The notes under the pieces are model-generated. The model saw nothing but the letters and a program-made list of their open reading frames with translations, was not told the DNA's origin and made no database searches. Shown one piece after another: positions 15,572 through 15,635 of a DNA stretch of 15,635 bases (positions are counted from its first letter, which is position 1; each line of letters begins with the position of its first letter). Position numbers and translations under genes: made by a program. The stretch lies in contig JACMJI010000154.1 of assembly GCA_014380705.1 (NCBI GenBank), positions 1 to 15,635 on the forward strand, read 5' to 3'. Source of the stretch: Gorillibacterium sp. Lineage in GTDB: Bacteria > Bacillota > Bacilli > Paenibacillales > NBRC-103111.

Positions 15572-15635
15572 AGATCGGCATTGGATGCGACCATAACGGC
15601 TATAAGCTGAAGGAGCAAATTAAATCTTACTTAAC
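15568..15635 (+). CDS. RpiB/LacA/LacB-family sugar-phosphate isomerase, N-terminal fragment
   Basis: The ATG overlaps the repressor stop codon (ATGA) and the frame stays open to the right edge for 22 codons. The visible start, KIGIGCDHNGYKLKEQIK, matches the first strand and helix of the RpiB/LacAB family, including the Asp-His pair (D8, H9) at the substrate site. The family includes ribose-5-phosphate isomerase B and galactose-6-phosphate isomerase subunits; too little is visible to choose between them. The nearest GGAG is about 15 bases upstream, so translation probably relies on coupling to the repressor gene. Confidence 0.8.
   Translation, partial: MKIGIGCDHNGYKLKEQIKSYL

Noticed and set aside
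1..15635. Search for mobile elements, CRISPR arrays, toxin-antitoxin or phage-defence genes
   Set aside because: No transposase, terminal inverted repeats, regularly spaced repeats or defence-type domains were seen; gene content is core metabolism and protein quality control.

Overview
The window looks like a chromosomal segment of an endospore-forming Bacillota bacterium, most likely in the Paenibacillaceae. The evidence is the gene order ysoA-like - tig - clpP - clpX - ispG - lonB - lonA - engB(ysxC) - hemA - (hemX) - precorrin-2 dehydrogenase, the presence of the sporulation-associated protease LonB, typical Gram-positive ribosome binding sites (GGAGG type), and sigma-A style promoters. 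The genus call is inference; no rRNA or other marker is present.

Left and centre (about 1-12944, all minus strand, read from right to left): a protein quality-control block. A ysoA-like repeat protein is followed by trigger factor (own sigma-A promoter and terminator). Next comes clpP-clpX-ispG, with a promoter upstream of clpP, a structured clpX/ispG spacer and a strong terminator after ispG. Then lonB-lonA-engB, closed by a terminator at 2063-2100. Nascent-chain folding (Tig), ATP-dependent proteolysis (ClpXP, LonA, LonB) and ribosome assembly (EngB) are therefore encoded side by side. The isoprenoid Fe-S enzyme IspG is a metabolic outsider in this block.

Far left (1-1994, minus strand): the start of a tetrapyrrole operon. 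hemA (glutamyl-tRNA reductase) has its own extended -10 promoter. The slot where hemX normally lies holds only a short, frameshifted and internally deleted hemX remnant (347-524). It overlaps the start of a precorrin-2 dehydrogenase gene that runs off the left edge.

Right (13005-15635, plus strand): tRNA-Gly(CCC) and tRNA-Arg(UCU), each with its own promoter and terminator. A gene-poor stretch of about 150 bases (13418-13570) follows, with several hairpins and a perfect terminator, a candidate small RNA or decayed leader. Then comes a sugar-phosphate operon: glpX (class II fructose-1,6-bisphosphatase), a DeoR-family repressor, and the first 22 codons of an RpiB/LacAB-family isomerase that overlaps the repressor stop codon by ATGA. 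Repeated ACGAAA motifs next to the glpX promoter are candidate operators for the repressor.

Most of the window is conserved core genome. The points most worth a second look are the collapsed hemX, the orphan structured transcript before glpX, and the glpX-deoR-rpiB-like operon with its putative operator repeats. I saw no insertion sequence, CRISPR array, prophage gene or defence system.
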